The translations under genes were made by a program, and so were the position numbers. Shown here in pieces: positions 41,052 to 51,736 of a stretch of DNA of 64,000 bases. The notes beneath the pieces were generated by a model. The model did no database searches. It was given only the letters and a program-made list of their open reading frames with translations, and was not told the origin of the DNA. Each line of letters begins with the position of its first letter. Positions within the stretch are counted from its first letter, which is position 1. This stretch comes from Palleronia rufa. GTDB taxonomy: Bacteria > Pseudomonadota > Alphaproteobacteria > Rhodobacterales > Rhodobacteraceae. Where the stretch lies: positions 93,710 through 157,709 of the forward strand of contig NZ_JQEY01000005.1 in the NCBI RefSeq assembly GCF_000743715.1, read 5' to 3'.

Positions 41052-42413
41052 ATGAAGAATTTCGCACTTGCCGCGATCGGAGGCACGCTTGCCGGAGTCG
41101 TTCTGACCACCCAGGTCGCCGGCCCGCTGATCGCGCAGGAGACACGGGACAACACCACCGTTTATGAGCAGCTCGACCTTTTCGGCGACATTTTCGAGCG
41201 GATCCGTGCCCAATACGTCGAGGAAGTGTCGGAGAAAGACCTGATCGAGGCCGCCATAGACGGGATGCTGACCTCACTCGATCCGCATTCCAGCTACCTG
41301 TCGCCCGACGACGCCGAGCGGATGCGCACCCAGACCCGCGGCGAGTTCGGCGGGCTGGGCATCGAGGTGACGCAGGAGGACGGCTTCGTGAAGGTCGTCT
41401 CGCCCATGGACGGCACCCCGGCGGACGAGGCCGGGATGCAGGCCGGCGACTTCATCACCCATGTGGACGGCGAAAGCCTGCTGGGTCTGACCCTGGACGA
41501 CGCGGTGGAAATGATGCGCGGTCCCATCGGCTCGGAGATCGTCATCACCGTGGTCCGCGAGGGCGAGGACGAGCCCTTCGACGTCTCCATCGTCCGCGAC
41601 ACCATAGAGCTGACCGCCGTGCGCGGCCGGCTGGAAGGCGACACGGTGGTTCTGCGGGTCATCACCTTCTCCGACCAGACCTATCCCAAGCTGGAAGAGG
41701 AATTGAACGCCCAGGTCGAGGCGGTCGGCGGCATGGACAAGGTGAACGGCTTCGTGCTGGACCTGCGCAACAACCCCGGCGGCCTGCTGACGCAGGCGAT
41801 CAAGGTGTCGGACGCCTTCCTGAACGAGGGTGAGATCGTCTCGACCCGTGGCCGCGACCAGTCCGACAGCGACCGGGTCAACGCCACCGAGGGCGACCTT
41901 ACGGAAGGCAAGCCGATGGTGGTGCTCATCAACGGCGGATCGGCCTCCGCGTCGGAGATCGTCGCCGGCGCGCTCCAGGATCACCGCCGGGCCATCGTCG
42001 TGGGCACCAAATCCTTCGGCAAGGGATCCGTGCAGACGGTCATGCCGCTGCGCGGCGATGGCGCCATGCGCCTGACCACGGCGCGCTACTACACGCCGTC
42101 CGGCCGGTCGATCCAGGCGCTGGGCGTGTCGCCCGACATCGTGGTGCAGCAACCGCCGGTCGATCCCGCCGCCGCGCCGGAGGATGAGAACGCGGATCTG
42201 CCGGTGATGCCGAGCCGGTCCGAGGCCGACCTCCGCGGTGCGCTCGACAACGATTCGCTGAGCGAGGACGAGCAGAACATCATCCGCGACGAACAGCAGG
42301 CCGCCGAGGATGCCGCCAAGCTGCGCGAGGAGGACTATCAGCTGGCCTATGCCATCGACATCCTCAAGGGTTTCCTGGCTCTCAACACCGAGCGGACGGG
42401 CGCCGGCCAGTGA
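41052..42413 (+). CDS. ctpA: Carboxy-terminal processing peptidase CtpA (S41)
   Basis: 453 aa. Signal peptide ([21 protein letters not shown]), then the S41 N-terminal region [21 protein letters not shown] and a PDZ domain ([33 protein letters not shown]). The protease core has the Ser-Lys dyad: Ser in [10 protein letters not shown] and Lys in [12 protein letters not shown]. It trims the C-termini of periplasmic proteins, among them cell-wall hydrolases. The C-terminal 60 residues are acidic and low in complexity. The stop overlaps rppH by 4 bases. Confidence 0.95.
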   Translation: MKNFALAAIGGTLAGVVLTTQVAGPLIAQETRDNTTVYEQLDLFGDIFERIRAQYVEEVSEKDLIEAAIDGMLTSLDPHSSYLSPDDAERMRTQTRGEFGGLGIEVTQEDGFVKVVSPMDGTPADEAGMQAGDFITHVDGESLLGLTLDDAVEMMRGPIGSEIVITVVREGEDEPFDVSIVRDTIELTAVRGRLEGDTVVLRVITFSDQTYPKLEEELNAQVEAVGGMDKVNGFVLDLRNNPGGLLTQAIKVSDAFLNEGEIVSTRGRDQSDSDRVNATEGDLTEGKPMVVLINGGSASASEIVAGALQDHRRAIVVGTKSFGKGSVQTVMPLRGDGAMRLTTARYYTPSGRSIQALGVSPDIVVQQPPVDPAAAPEDENADLPVMPSRSEADLRGALDNDSLSEDEQNIIRDEQQAAEDAAKLREEDYQLAYAIDILKGFLALNTERTGAGQ

Positions 42414-42889
42414 CCGTCCGCCGCGAGGATCTGCCCTATCGGCCCTGCGCCGGCGTGGTGCTGGTCAACGCGGATGGCCACGTTTTCGCCGGGCGCCGGA
42501 TCGACCATGCCGCCGGCGCCTGGCAGATGCCCCAGGGCGGAATCGATCCCGGCGAATCGGTGCGCGAGGCCGCCCTGCGGGAGCTTGAAGAGGAAACCGG
42601 CCTGTCCCGCGATCTGGTCGAGGTCGCCGACGAGATGGAGGACTGGGTTCACTACGATCTGCCGGATGATCTGCTGGGCCGGATCTGGAATGGCAAGTAC
42701 CGGGGACAAAAGCAGAAATGGCTGCTCTGCCGGTTCCGGGGCCAGGATGGCGACGTGAATATCGCGACGCCCCAGCCAGAGTTCAGCGCCTGGACCTGGA
42801 TGGCCTGGCCGGATCTGGTGAAACAGATCGTGCCCTTCAAGCAATCGGTCTATCGGGCCGTGTTCGAACGGTTCGGGGACATGCTGTGA
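42410..42889 (+). CDS. rppH: RNA pyrophosphohydrolase RppH
   Basis: 159 aa. Nudix hydrolase: the Nudix box lies at residues 43-65, with GGIDPGES, then [35 protein letters not shown] at the N-terminus and [11 protein letters not shown] are RppH features. It converts 5'-triphosphate mRNA to monophosphate and so starts RNase E-dependent decay. ctpA-rppH is a usual order in Rhodobacterales. Its stop overlaps the GTG start of the decayed gene that follows (GTGA). Confidence 0.94.
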   Translation: MTVRREDLPYRPCAGVVLVNADGHVFAGRRIDHAAGAWQMPQGGIDPGESVREAALRELEEETGLSRDLVEVADEMEDWVHYDLPDDLLGRIWNGKYRGQKQKWLLCRFRGQDGDVNIATPQPEFSAWTWMAWPDLVKQIVPFKQSVYRAVFERFGDML

Positions 42890-43286
42890 TCCGGCGCGCC
42901 CTGTTTCTGTCGCTGGCGATCGCCTGGTCGGGACCAGCCTGGGCGCTGTCTTGCCTTCGGCCGACCGTGGCCGACACCACCGCCCGGGCCGTCGCGTCGG
43001 ACGATACGTTCCGGATCGTCTTGGGGCGGTTCGAATCCGCGCCGGTGCCGCCGCCGGCGAATGGTGCGCCGCAGGCGGCCCAGCGCCGCGCGGCGTTCGA
43101 AGGCACGGCGCTGACCGCGGAAACGGCGGGAGATGTCATGCTCCGCTTCGGTTGCACGGGGGCGTGATGCGGGTCTCTGGAGCCGGGGCGCTGACGCTCG
43201 CCTAACGGGTGCGGGAGGGCGGCACATGGGTGCTCGATGCCGGCGCCGGTCAGACAGCGCGGCAGGGCCCGACGCTTACGGCGTGA
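42886..43286 (+). pseudogene. Decayed gene for a small secreted protein
   Basis: The first 93 codons (GTG start, stop at 43165-43167) encode a signal peptide (FLSLAIAWSGPAWALSCLRP) and a short mature part ending FGCTGA. Similar secreted proteins downstream of rppH in relatives are longer, as I recall. After the TGA stop, another frame carries GALTLA, a stop, then REGGTWVLDAG at about 43211-43243, which reads as the lost C-terminal half. At least one stop and a frame change separate the parts. An IS element lies 80 bp downstream. Function unknown. Confidence 0.5.
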
Positions 43287-43391
43287 CCGCGATGCGAAAA
43301 TCTGCGCCCAGAGTCCCGCGACGCCGATGAATGCACCACGGATGTCCGCGCAGCCGATGCGCGCGGTGACCTGCCACGGGATTTTTCCTTC

Positions 43392-43645
43392 ATGAGGAAA
43401 CGATCGAGATACTCAGAAGAACAGATCGGGATTCCGACCGAACATGAGGCGGGCGCGAACTGCGCCGGCCTGTGCCGCAAGCACGGGATGTCGGAAGGCT
43501 CCTTCTACGCCTGGAAGGCTGAGTTCGGTGGGATGCCAGACGGCTGAAAGCGCTTGCGGACGGGAAGACCAAGCTGAAGAAGCTGCTGGCGGAGCAGATG
43601 CTCGATGCGGCGGCGACGAAGGAGTTGCTGGCAAAAAAATGGTAA
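43392..43645 (+). pseudogene. IS3-family orfA (helix-turn-helix protein), frameshifted
   Basis: It begins RSRYSEEQIGIPTEHEAGA, then LCRKHGMSEGSFYAWKAEFGG, the HTH_8 transposase N-terminus. It stops at 43545-43547 in its first frame. The continuation RRLKALADGKTKLKKLLAEQML, ending ELLAKKW with TAA at 43645, is in another frame, and the few residues normally between (MEVSDAK-like) are missing. The coiled-coil end is otherwise recognisable. Confidence 0.85.
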
Positions 43646-44558
43646 GGCCCACCGTCGAGCGTGAAGCCGTCGCGCATGTGCGGACCCGGTCGGGTCTGTC
43701 GGATCGGCGGGCCCGCCGGATCGTCGGGGCGGACCGCAAGACGGTCCGGTATCGGTCGTGCCCGCCACCGGAGGCGGAGCGGCTGCGCGATCTGGCAAAT
43801 GAACGTCGCCGGTTCGGGTATAGGCGCCTGTTCGTGCTGCTGCGCCGGGAGAAAGAGGTGTCCGGGATCGACCGCATCTACCGGCCCTACCGAGAGGAAG
43901 GGCTGGCCGTGCGCAAACGCCGTGCCCGGCGCAGGGCCATCGGCACATGTGCCCCGATCCCGGTCGAGGCGCGGCCCAACGCCCGCTGGTCGCTCGATTT
44001 CGTCCACGATCGGCTGGCCTGCGGCCGCCGGTTCCGCGTCCTGAACGTCGTCGACGACGCGACCCGGGACTGTCTCGCGGCGCTACCGGACACATCGATC
44101 TCCGGACAGCGTGTTGCCCGGGACCTGGGCCGTCCGATCGCGCGACGCGGCACCCCGGGCATGATCGTGTCCGACAATGGCACCGAACTGACCGGCAACG
44201 CGATCTTAACCTTTGCCGCCACACGGGGCATCGAGCGGCATTCATCGCGCCAGGCAAGCCCATGCAGAACGGGTTCGTCGAGAGTTTCGACGGACGGATG
44301 CGAGACGCGCTATCGAACGAGACCATGTTCCGAAGCATGCCCCACGCCCGCGACAGGGTTCGAGCCCGGGCGACGGATAACAACGAAGAACGGCCCCGTC
44401 CGGCCCTCGGATCCCGAACGCCCGACGCGCTTGCCGAGCGCCTCTCCACCGCAACCGACACCGGCGCTGCGCGAGATGAAAGCCCCGCGCCGCTACCGGT
44501 CGCTCACATCGCGCCAACCGGCGTATCAACCAACCGGACACCGGTTCCGCATGGATGA
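43639..44558 (+). pseudogene. IS3-family orfB (DDE integrase), frameshifted
   Basis: It reads MVRPTVEREAVAHVRTRSGL, an HTH_21 region (ANERRRFGYRRLFVLLRRE) and the rve integrase core with ARWSLDFVHDRL (first Asp) and GMIVSDNGTEL (second Asp). Near 44240 one base seems lost, and the DDE glutamate region IAPGKPMQNGFVESF follows in another frame. The tail (NNEERPRPALGSRTP) is further altered. The three catalytic residues can be read, but only across frames, so the transposase is not functional. Confidence 0.86.
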
Positions 44559-44618
44559 AAGTTCAGTGGCAGGTCAGCGGCGCTTTGGCGCCCATCGGGG
44601 ATCGCCAGGAAGACACCG

Positions 44619-46814
44619 TCACCGCCCGAAGATGCTGCCCAGCACGTCGGTGATGATCTTCTCCGCCACCTGTCCCACGTTCTGCGGCTGCTGGTCGGGC
44701 ACGCGACCGATCAGCCGGTCGTCCGGAGAGCGGGCGATCTGCCGGTCGCCCTCTGTCTGCGGGGCGGGTGCGGGGGTGGGCGCCTTGGGGCGCTGCATCG
44801 GCAGGTCGCGGACCGGCAGGCCGTCCTGGACGCGGGTCATGGTCTCTTGCCATATCTCTGCGGGCAGGCCGCCACCGGTGACGCCGGTCAGGGGGCTGTT
44901 GTCGTCGTAGCCCATCCACACGCCCGTCACGTAATCGGCCGTGAACCCCAGGAACCACGCGTCGCGCGCGCCCTGCGTCGTTCCGGTCTTGCCGCCAGCG
45001 GGGCGTCCGGGAAGGCGCGCGCGCACACCGGTTCCCTCTTCGATGACCTTGGACATCATATAGACCAGCTGCTGTGCCGCGTCCTGAGAGATCACGCGCT
45101 CTCCCATGCCGCCCTCCTGACCGATCAGCGCAGTGTCGTCGCCGCGCACGCGCAAATCGACGATTCCGTAGGGCTCTACCGACGTGCCTCCGTTCAGGAT
45201 CCCGGCATAGGCGCCGGTCATTTCGAGCAATGTGGATTCCGACACCCCCAGGGCCAGGGACGGCCCCGCGGCCAGGTCGTTGTCGATGCCGAAATCGGAG
45301 GCGATCCGGCGCACGTTGTCGCGGCCCACGGCCTCCGACACCTTCACCGTCGGAATGTTCAGCGAATTTTCCAGCGCCTGTACCAGGGTCACCGTGCCGC
45401 GATACCGGCGGTCGTAATTCTGCGGCGACCAGTTGCCCGAACCGGGGATCGACATGGTCAGCGGCTCGTCCACGATGGTGTCGAGCGGTGAATAGCCCAT
45501 TTCCAGGGCCGTGGCGTAGACGAACGGCTTGAAGGCCGATCCGGTCTGCCGCTTGGCCATGATCGCGCGGTTGAACTGGCCGGCGACGCCCTTGAACTTG
45601 CGCCCGCCGACCATGGCGCGCACGGCACCGTCCGCGGACATCACCACGATGGCCGCCTGGGCCTTCGATCCATCCCGGACCTTGTCGGCGAACGTGTCGC
45701 GCAAGGCGCTCTCGGCAGCCGTCTGGATGCGCGGGTCGAAGGTCGTGCTCAGGATCACGTCCTCGGTGGTCTTGCTGGTCAGGAAGTCCGGCCCCGATGA
45801 CATCACCCAGTCGGCGAAATATCCGCCGGCGCGGGCTTCCGCGGCCTCCGACAGCTGGGCGGGGTTGTCGCGGGCAAAGGCCGCCTCGGCGGGGGTCAGG
45901 AACCCCTGCTCCTCCATCAGACCGACGATCACCGACGCGCGGTCCTGGCTGCGTTGCAGGTCGGCGGTCGGCGCGTAGCGGGTCGGCGCGACGAGAAGAC
46001 CGGCCAGCATCGCCGCCTCCGCGGGGTCCACGGTGTTGGCGGACTTGCCGAAATAGCGCTGTGCCGCGGCCTCGAACCCGCGCGACCCGGCGCCCAGGAA
46101 CACGCGGTTCATGTAGATGGTGAGGATCTCGTCCTTGGAGTACTTGGCCTCCATGGCCATGGCGTAGACCGCCTCCTTGGCCTTGCGCCAGAGCGAGGAT
46201 TCGCGGCAATCGGCCTCATAGGCGGTCTCTGAGTCCCATTTGTCGGGATCGTAGGGCACGCCGAGGCAGAGCAGCTTGGCGGTCTGCTGGGTCAGCGTCG
46301 AGCCGCCGTGCCCGGACAGCGGGCCGCGACCTTCCCGCAGGTTGATTTTAACCGCAGAGGCGACGCCGATCGGGTCCACGCCGGGATGGTTGTAGAACCG
46401 CCGGTCCTCTGTCGCGATGACCGCGTTCTTGAGGTTGGGCGACACGGTGGCGGCGGTGATCTGACCGCCGAACTGTTCCCCGCGCCAGGCGAAGATCTCT
46501 CCGCTGCGATCCAGGATCGTCACCGACCCGCGCGACCGTCCGTCCAGAATCGCGTCGGGAGACGGAAGGGTGGAGTAGACGTAGAGCACCGCGGCACCCA
46601 GGATCAGCCCGGCCACCAGCGCCGCGCGCCAGGCCAGGCGCATGACCAGCCGCAGCGCCCAGACGAAGGGCAGCGCGATCCAGCCCAGAAGCGACCTGGG
46701 CCGGCGCGCGCGCGGTCTGGACCGGGTCGCCTTCCGACGCCGGGTGGGTGCGGATGTCTTCGGTTTGCGCCCTTTGGACGGGCGCCGGGACGCCACAAGG
46801 GGGGGTCGTGCCAT
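44619..46814 (-). CDS. Class A penicillin-binding protein 1 (transglycosylase/transpeptidase)
   Basis: 731 aa from the ATG at 46814 (an ATG 15 bp upstream is possible). Basic Arg/Lys-rich cytoplasmic arm (residues 1-45), one membrane anchor, then a GT51 glycosyltransferase domain with Glu in AVIATEDRRFYNHPGVD and GGSTLTQQTAKLL. The transpeptidase domain has the SxxK motif in TGSAFKPF, the SxN region in ENSLNIP and KTGTT near the end. It polymerises and cross-links peptidoglycan. The C-terminal 70 residues are a Pro/Gln-rich, probably disordered tail. An IS remnant lies just past its stop. Confidence 0.93.
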   Translation of the reverse strand: MARPPLVASRRPSKGRKPKTSAPTRRRKATRSRPRARRPRSLLGWIALPFVWALRLVMRLAWRAALVAGLILGAAVLYVYSTLPSPDAILDGRSRGSVTILDRSGEIFAWRGEQFGGQITAATVSPNLKNAVIATEDRRFYNHPGVDPIGVASAVKINLREGRGPLSGHGGSTLTQQTAKLLCLGVPYDPDKWDSETAYEADCRESSLWRKAKEAVYAMAMEAKYSKDEILTIYMNRVFLGAGSRGFEAAAQRYFGKSANTVDPAEAAMLAGLLVAPTRYAPTADLQRSQDRASVIVGLMEEQGFLTPAEAAFARDNPAQLSEAAEARAGGYFADWVMSSGPDFLTSKTTEDVILSTTFDPRIQTAAESALRDTFADKVRDGSKAQAAIVVMSADGAVRAMVGGRKFKGVAGQFNRAIMAKRQTGSAFKPFVYATALEMGYSPLDTIVDEPLTMSIPGSGNWSPQNYDRRYRGTVTLVQALENSLNIPTVKVSEAVGRDNVRRIASDFGIDNDLAAGPSLALGVSESTLLEMTGAYAGILNGGTSVEPYGIVDLRVRGDDTALIGQEGGMGERVISQDAAQQLVYMMSKVIEEGTGVRARLPGRPAGGKTGTTQGARDAWFLGFTADYVTGVWMGYDDNSPLTGVTGGGLPAEIWQETMTRVQDGLPVRDLPMQRPKAPTPAPAPQTEGDRQIARSPDDRLIGRVPDQQPQNVGQVAEKIITDVLGSIFGR

Positions 46815-46942
46815 GACCGTTCCCGTCATTTGCAACTGCTGCTCTGCTTTGCAGCATAGCGCGGCAGATGGGGCGAGAGAACCGGCCATGCAACCCGCTG
46901 CGGATTCTCCGGCGCACAATAATTAGGCAAAAGGCTGAATTT

Positions 46943-46966
46943 GCGCATAAGTTGTTCAAAATGCGC
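46943..46966. repeat. Inverted repeat upstream of glnK-amtB
   Basis: GCGCAT (46943-46948) and ATGCGC (46961-46966) are exact inverted copies separated by 12 bp in an AT-richer patch of the gap between PBP1 and glnK. It could be an operator for nitrogen control (NtrC sites are spaced palindromes with GC-rich arms), but the match to the NtrC consensus is only partial. Confidence 0.35.
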
Positions 46967-47074
46967 CGTGCCACGGGTTGCCCGCCTGTCGCCGCGCTTG
47001 TCCTTGGTCCCGCGCGGCGTGTCTCTGACAGCCAAGGCCATCGCGCCTGTCGCGTCATCGACAAGGGGACAGAT

Positions 47075-47413
47075 GTGAAACTCATCATTGCAGCGATCAA
47101 GCCGTTCAAGCTGGAGGAGGTCCGCGAGGCGCTGACCGCCATCGGCGTGCGCGGCATGATGGTAACAGAGATCAAGGGCTTCGGCTCGCAGTCCGGGCAC
47201 ACGGAAATCTACCGCGGCGCGGAGTATGCGGTGAACTTCGTGCCCAAGATCAAGCTGGAGATCGTGGTCACGTCGGACATGGCCGAGCAGGTCGTGGAGA
47301 CCGTCGCCAAGACGGCCAAGACCGACAAGATCGGCGACGGCAAGATCTTCGTCCTCGATGTCCAGGGCGCGACCCGCGTGCGGACGGGCGAAACAGACGC
47401 CGATGCCATCTAA
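47075..47413 (+). CDS. glnK: Nitrogen regulatory P-II protein GlnK
   Basis: 112 aa with a GTG start (47075) after AGGGGA. P-II signature: KLIIAAIKPFKLEEVREAL, the T-loop GHTEIYRGAEYAVNF with uridylylation site Y51, and the C-terminal signature GDGKIFVLDVQGATRVRTGE. It senses 2-oxoglutarate and ATP/ADP and blocks AmtB when nitrogen is plentiful. Linkage to amtB, 28 bp downstream, marks it as GlnK rather than GlnB. Confidence 0.95.
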   Translation: MKLIIAAIKPFKLEEVREALTAIGVRGMMVTEIKGFGSQSGHTEIYRGAEYAVNFVPKIKLEIVVTSDMAEQVVETVAKTAKTDKIGDGKIFVLDVQGATRVRTGETDADAI

Positions 47414-47441
47414 GGCCCTGGGAAGGAAACGGAAAAACAAG

Positions 47442-48749
<1,308 letters not shown>

Positions 48750-48802
48750 GCCCAGGAGAGCCGCGGCGGGCGTCCTCCTCCCCGCCCGCCGCGCGCGAAG
48801 AA

Positions 48803-48830
48803 GGCTCGGGTCGCCTGATCCGGGCCTTTT
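48803..48830 (+). terminator. Intrinsic terminator of glnK-amtB
   Basis: GGCTCGG (48803-48809) pairs with CCGGGCC (48820-48826) with one G-U pair, and TTTT follows. A second, stronger 9-bp stem, GCGGCGGGC (48763-48771) with GCCCGCCGC (48784-48792), lies just before it without a T-run. Confidence 0.65.
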
Positions 48831-49083
48831 CCCTTGCGGCGGGCGGGGGCGCGCGCCGTTCTGCAGGTGCCTCAAGAAATAGGGCCGCGATGGCCCCGTG
48901 GGTCGCACCAGTGTCATGGGTTGCCTGCCGCCTGCGTTTCGGACTCCTGGCGAAAACGACGCCCGTTTACCCTATGCGGGGATCTGCGCTGGTGTCGTCC
49001 TACCGGGCCCGAAGGGCGGGGTCGTCGCACGTCCACCGGTGCCTGCGGCCTGTCCGCGCCGATGTCGCGGGCTGGGCGGCCGG
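48831..49083. other. Intergenic region between amtB terminator and rhodanese gene
   Basis: With the terminator, the gap from amtB to the rhodanese stop is 334 bp. No frame here looks like a gene; both flanking genes end toward it. Nothing further was recognised. Confidence 0.5.
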
Positions 49084-49464
49084 CTACTCCTGCATGGTTT
49101 TCTTGGCCGCGCCGGACATGAAATCGACGCCGATATAGGGTTTCTTCGCCGCCTTCCACGCCGCGAACCCGCCTTCGAGATGGGCGATGGGGTCGTAGCC
49201 GCCTTCCGACGCGATCTTCGCCATCCGTTCTGATCGCAGCCCTCCAGCGCAGTGCAGCACGATCCGTTTGCCGTCCTGGGTCGGCAGGCAGTCCGAGCGG
49301 AAGAACGGCATCGGCATCAGCAGCGCGCCCTCGATATGCTCGGTGGCGAACTCACCCGGGCTGCGCACGTCGATGACGACGATCTCGCCCTTGGCCAGTC
49401 CGCGCTCGACCTCGTCCGGGGTCCAGCGCTCGAACGTACCGGTTTCGATCTGCTCGCTGTCCAT
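49084..49464 (-). CDS. Rhodanese-like domain protein
   Basis: 126 aa, single rhodanese domain: VVIDVRSPGEFATEHIEGALLMP, the active-site loop with Cys in LHCAGGLRSERMA, and YDPIAHLEGGFAAWKAA. The loop CAGGLRS is of sulfurtransferase length (six residues after Cys). Probably transfers sulfane sulphur in the cytoplasm; the partner is unknown. It is encoded upstream of nothing obvious on this strand and follows the aminotransferase-sseA pair, which includes another sulfurtransferase. Confidence 0.85.
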   Translation of the reverse strand: MDSEQIETGTFERWTPDEVERGLAKGEIVVIDVRSPGEFATEHIEGALLMPMPFFRSDCLPTQDGKRIVLHCAGGLRSERMAKIASEGGYDPIAHLEGGFAAWKAAKKPYIGVDFMSGAAKKTMQE

Positions 49465-49516
49465 GGGATCCTCCCTTTCGCTACCGAAAAAGAGGGTAAT
49501 CCGTATCGCCGGTCTC

Positions 49517-50701
49517 TCAAGCGCAGGTCTGGGCGATGGCGGCCGCCAGGACGGGAACGGTGTCGGCGTTCAGGCCGGCGATGTTCACCCGGCTGTCGGA
49601 GACCATGTAGACGCCGTGCTCGCGGCGCATCGTTTCGACCAGATCGGCATCGAGCCCCAGGCGCGAGAACATGCCCCGGTGCCGGGCCACGAAATCGAAC
49701 CGGTCCGAATTGGTGCGCTGGCGCAACTCATCGGCCAGGCTCTGGCGCAGGGCCAGCATCCCGGTGCGCATCCCTTCCAGTTCCGCCTGCCAGTCGGCGC
49801 GCAGCCCCGGATCGGTCAAGACCGTGGTCACCGCGCGGGCGCCGTGATCGGGCGGAAACGAGTAGTTCTGCCGGTTGAGGTGGTTCATGTTGCCCTGCAC
49901 GGTCTTGCGGTCGGCCGCGTCGCAGGTCGCGAAGAGGATCCCCACGCGGTCGCGGTAGACGCCGAAGTTCTTCGAGCATGACGCGCCCACCAGCATCTCC
50001 GGCTGGGTCGCGGCCAGATGGCGTACGCCCACGGCGTCGGCATCCAGGCCGTCGCCGAAGCCCTGATAGGCGATGTCGACGAAGGGTGTCGCCCTCTTCG
50101 CCAGCAGCAGATCCGCGACCCGGTGCCACTGATCTTCGGTCAGGTTTGCGCCGGTCGGGTTGTGGCAGCAGCCATGGAGCAGGACCACGTCGCCCGCCGC
50201 CACGCCGCCGTCCAGGTCGGCCATCATCCCGTCGAAATCGACCCCGCCCGTGGCAGCGTCGAAATAGGGATACTCCGAGAACGGCTGACCGACGGTCCTG
50301 AGGATCGACAGGTGGTTCGGCCAGGTCGGGGCAGAGACCCAGAACCGCGCGTCCGGGTTGGCCATGCGCACCAGATCGACGCCCTGCCGGAAGGCGCCGG
50401 TACCCCCCGGCGTCGCCAGGCCCGCCACCCGGTCGGCGGCGACGCTTTCGGCCAGCACCAGGTCGCGCATGGCATCGGCGAAGGCCGCGTCGCCGCCAAG
50501 GGCCACGTAGCTCTTGGTGGTTTCCGTCTGGAGCAGGCGATCCTCGGCGGTCTTGATCGCGCGCATGATCGGCGTGCGACCGGCGGCGTCCTTGTAGACG
50601 CCCACGCCCAGGTCCAGCTTGTCGTCGCGCGGATCCTCCCTGTAGCTCTGCATGAGCATCAGGATCTTGTCCGCCGGTTGGTCCTTGAGATTGCCAAGCA
50701 T
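49517..50701 (-). CDS. Aromatic/aspartate aminotransferase (class I, TyrB-like)
   Basis: 394 aa from the ATG at 50701, which overlaps the sseA stop (TGATG) and has GGGAGC upstream. PLP-dependent fold-type I enzyme of the Iα AspC/TyrB type: KLDLGVGVYKDAAGRTPIM near the N-terminus, LLHGCCHNPTGANLT, FVDIAYQGFGDGLDAD and the PLP lysine K244 in SCSKNFGVYRDRVG. It exchanges amino groups between aromatic amino acids or aspartate and 2-oxoglutarate. Substrate preference cannot be read from sequence alone. Confidence 0.9.
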   Translation of the reverse strand: MLGNLKDQPADKILMLMQSYREDPRDDKLDLGVGVYKDAAGRTPIMRAIKTAEDRLLQTETTKSYVALGGDAAFADAMRDLVLAESVAADRVAGLATPGGTGAFRQGVDLVRMANPDARFWVSAPTWPNHLSILRTVGQPFSEYPYFDAATGGVDFDGMMADLDGGVAAGDVVLLHGCCHNPTGANLTEDQWHRVADLLLAKRATPFVDIAYQGFGDGLDADAVGVRHLAATQPEMLVGASCSKNFGVYRDRVGILFATCDAADRKTVQGNMNHLNRQNYSFPPDHGARAVTTVLTDPGLRADWQAELEGMRTGMLALRQSLADELRQRTNSDRFDFVARHRGMFSRLGLDADLVETMRREHGVYMVSDSRVNIAGLNADTVPVLAAAIAQTCA

Positions 50702-51552
50702 CAGCTTGCTCCCGTTGCGACTGGCAGGTCGCCGAACGCGCCCCATTCGGCCCATGATCCGTCGTAGAGCGACCAGGCGTCATGCCCGACACGCGCCAGC
50801 CCCAGCGCCAGCACCGCGGCGGTGATGCCGGATCCGCAGGTGGTGATGACCGGGCGTCTGAGGTCCACCCCGGCGTTCTCGAAGGCGGCGCGCAGGGCGT
50901 CCGGGTCCTTCATCGTGCCGTCCTTCGACAGCAGCTCACCGAAGGGCAGGTTCCTGGAGCCCGGAATATGTCCCGCCCGCAGTCCCGGCCTGGGTTCGGG
51001 CACCTCGCCGCGGAACCGCTCGGGCGCGCGGGCATCCAGGATCTGCTCGGCCAGCTTCGAGGCCTCGGCCACCTGGGTCACGTCGCGCAAAAGCGCGTTG
51101 TGGCGGCTGACGGTCATGTGGCGGTCGCGGATGACGGGGGGCATGTCCTCGGTCGCGCGGCCCTCTGCCAGCCATTTCGGCAGCCCGCCGTCCAGAACCG
51201 CCACGTCCGTCTTGCCCATCAGCCTGAACAGCCACCAGACCCGCGGCGCGGAGAAGATGCCGGCCGAATCGTAGATCACCACCTGATGGCCGTCGCCCAC
51301 GCCCATGGCCCTGAGCCGCGACATGAACTTTTCCGCCGGCGGAGCCATGTGCGGCAGATCCGACCGCGCGTCCGAAATCTCGTCTATGTCGAAGAACCGC
51401 GCGCCGGGGATGTGGCGGTCCGCGAACTCGGCCCGGGCGTCGCGGCCCGCGTCGGGCATGTGCCATGAGGCGTCGATGATGCGCAGGTCGGGGTCGTCCA
51501 GGTGGCGGGCAAGCCAGTCGGTCGAGACGAGCGTTTTCGGATCGTCGGTCAT
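50701..51552 (-). CDS. sseA: 3-mercaptopyruvate sulfurtransferase SseA
   Basis: 283 aa. Two tandem rhodanese domains (about residues 7-135 and 160-275); the active-site loop CGSGITA with C239 is that of mercaptopyruvate sulfurtransferases. The ATG at 51552 follows GAGGAGCG. The enzyme moves sulphur from 3-mercaptopyruvate to cyanide or thiols. It is coupled to the aminotransferase gene, which could provide 3-mercaptopyruvate from cysteine, so the pair may form a cysteine desulfuration route (inference). Confidence 0.92.
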   Translation of the reverse strand: MTDDPKTLVSTDWLARHLDDPDLRIIDASWHMPDAGRDARAEFADRHIPGARFFDIDEISDARSDLPHMAPPAEKFMSRLRAMGVGDGHQVVIYDSAGIFSAPRVWWLFRLMGKTDVAVLDGGLPKWLAEGRATEDMPPVIRDRHMTVSRHNALLRDVTQVAEASKLAEQILDARAPERFRGEVPEPRPGLRAGHIPGSRNLPFGELLSKDGTMKDPDALRAAFENAGVDLRRPVITTCGSGITAAVLALGLARVGHDAWSLYDGSWAEWGAFGDLPVATGAS

Positions 51553-51736
51553 GGGCGCTCCTCGGGCGGCATGAAAGGTCCGGAAAAGCGGTAGTATCGG
51601 GGGATTGGCCTGGCAAGCGGGCATTCGGGGAAACGCAAGAACGTGCATCGCCGGGGCAGGGCGCACGCACGAAACGTTCAAGAGACGGGCGCGGGCACCC
51701 CGGGCCCGGGGCGCAGCGCGCGAATCGGCGCGCGGG

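Larger units (their letters stand above)
43367..44576 (+). mobile_element. IS3-family (IS407-group-like) insertion sequence, inactivated
   Basis: 1210 bp. Terminal inverted repeats start TGACCTGCCAC at both ends (43367-43377, and the reverse complement ending at 44576); the inner part of the repeats is imperfect. A 4-bp direct repeat GCGG flanks it (43363-43366 and 44577-44580), the target duplication size of the IS407 group. Inside are orfA and orfB in the usual order with an A7 slippery run at their junction, but both frames are broken. It sits between the rppH-linked pseudogene and the 3' end of the PBP1 gene, 43 bp past that stop. Confidence 0.88.
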
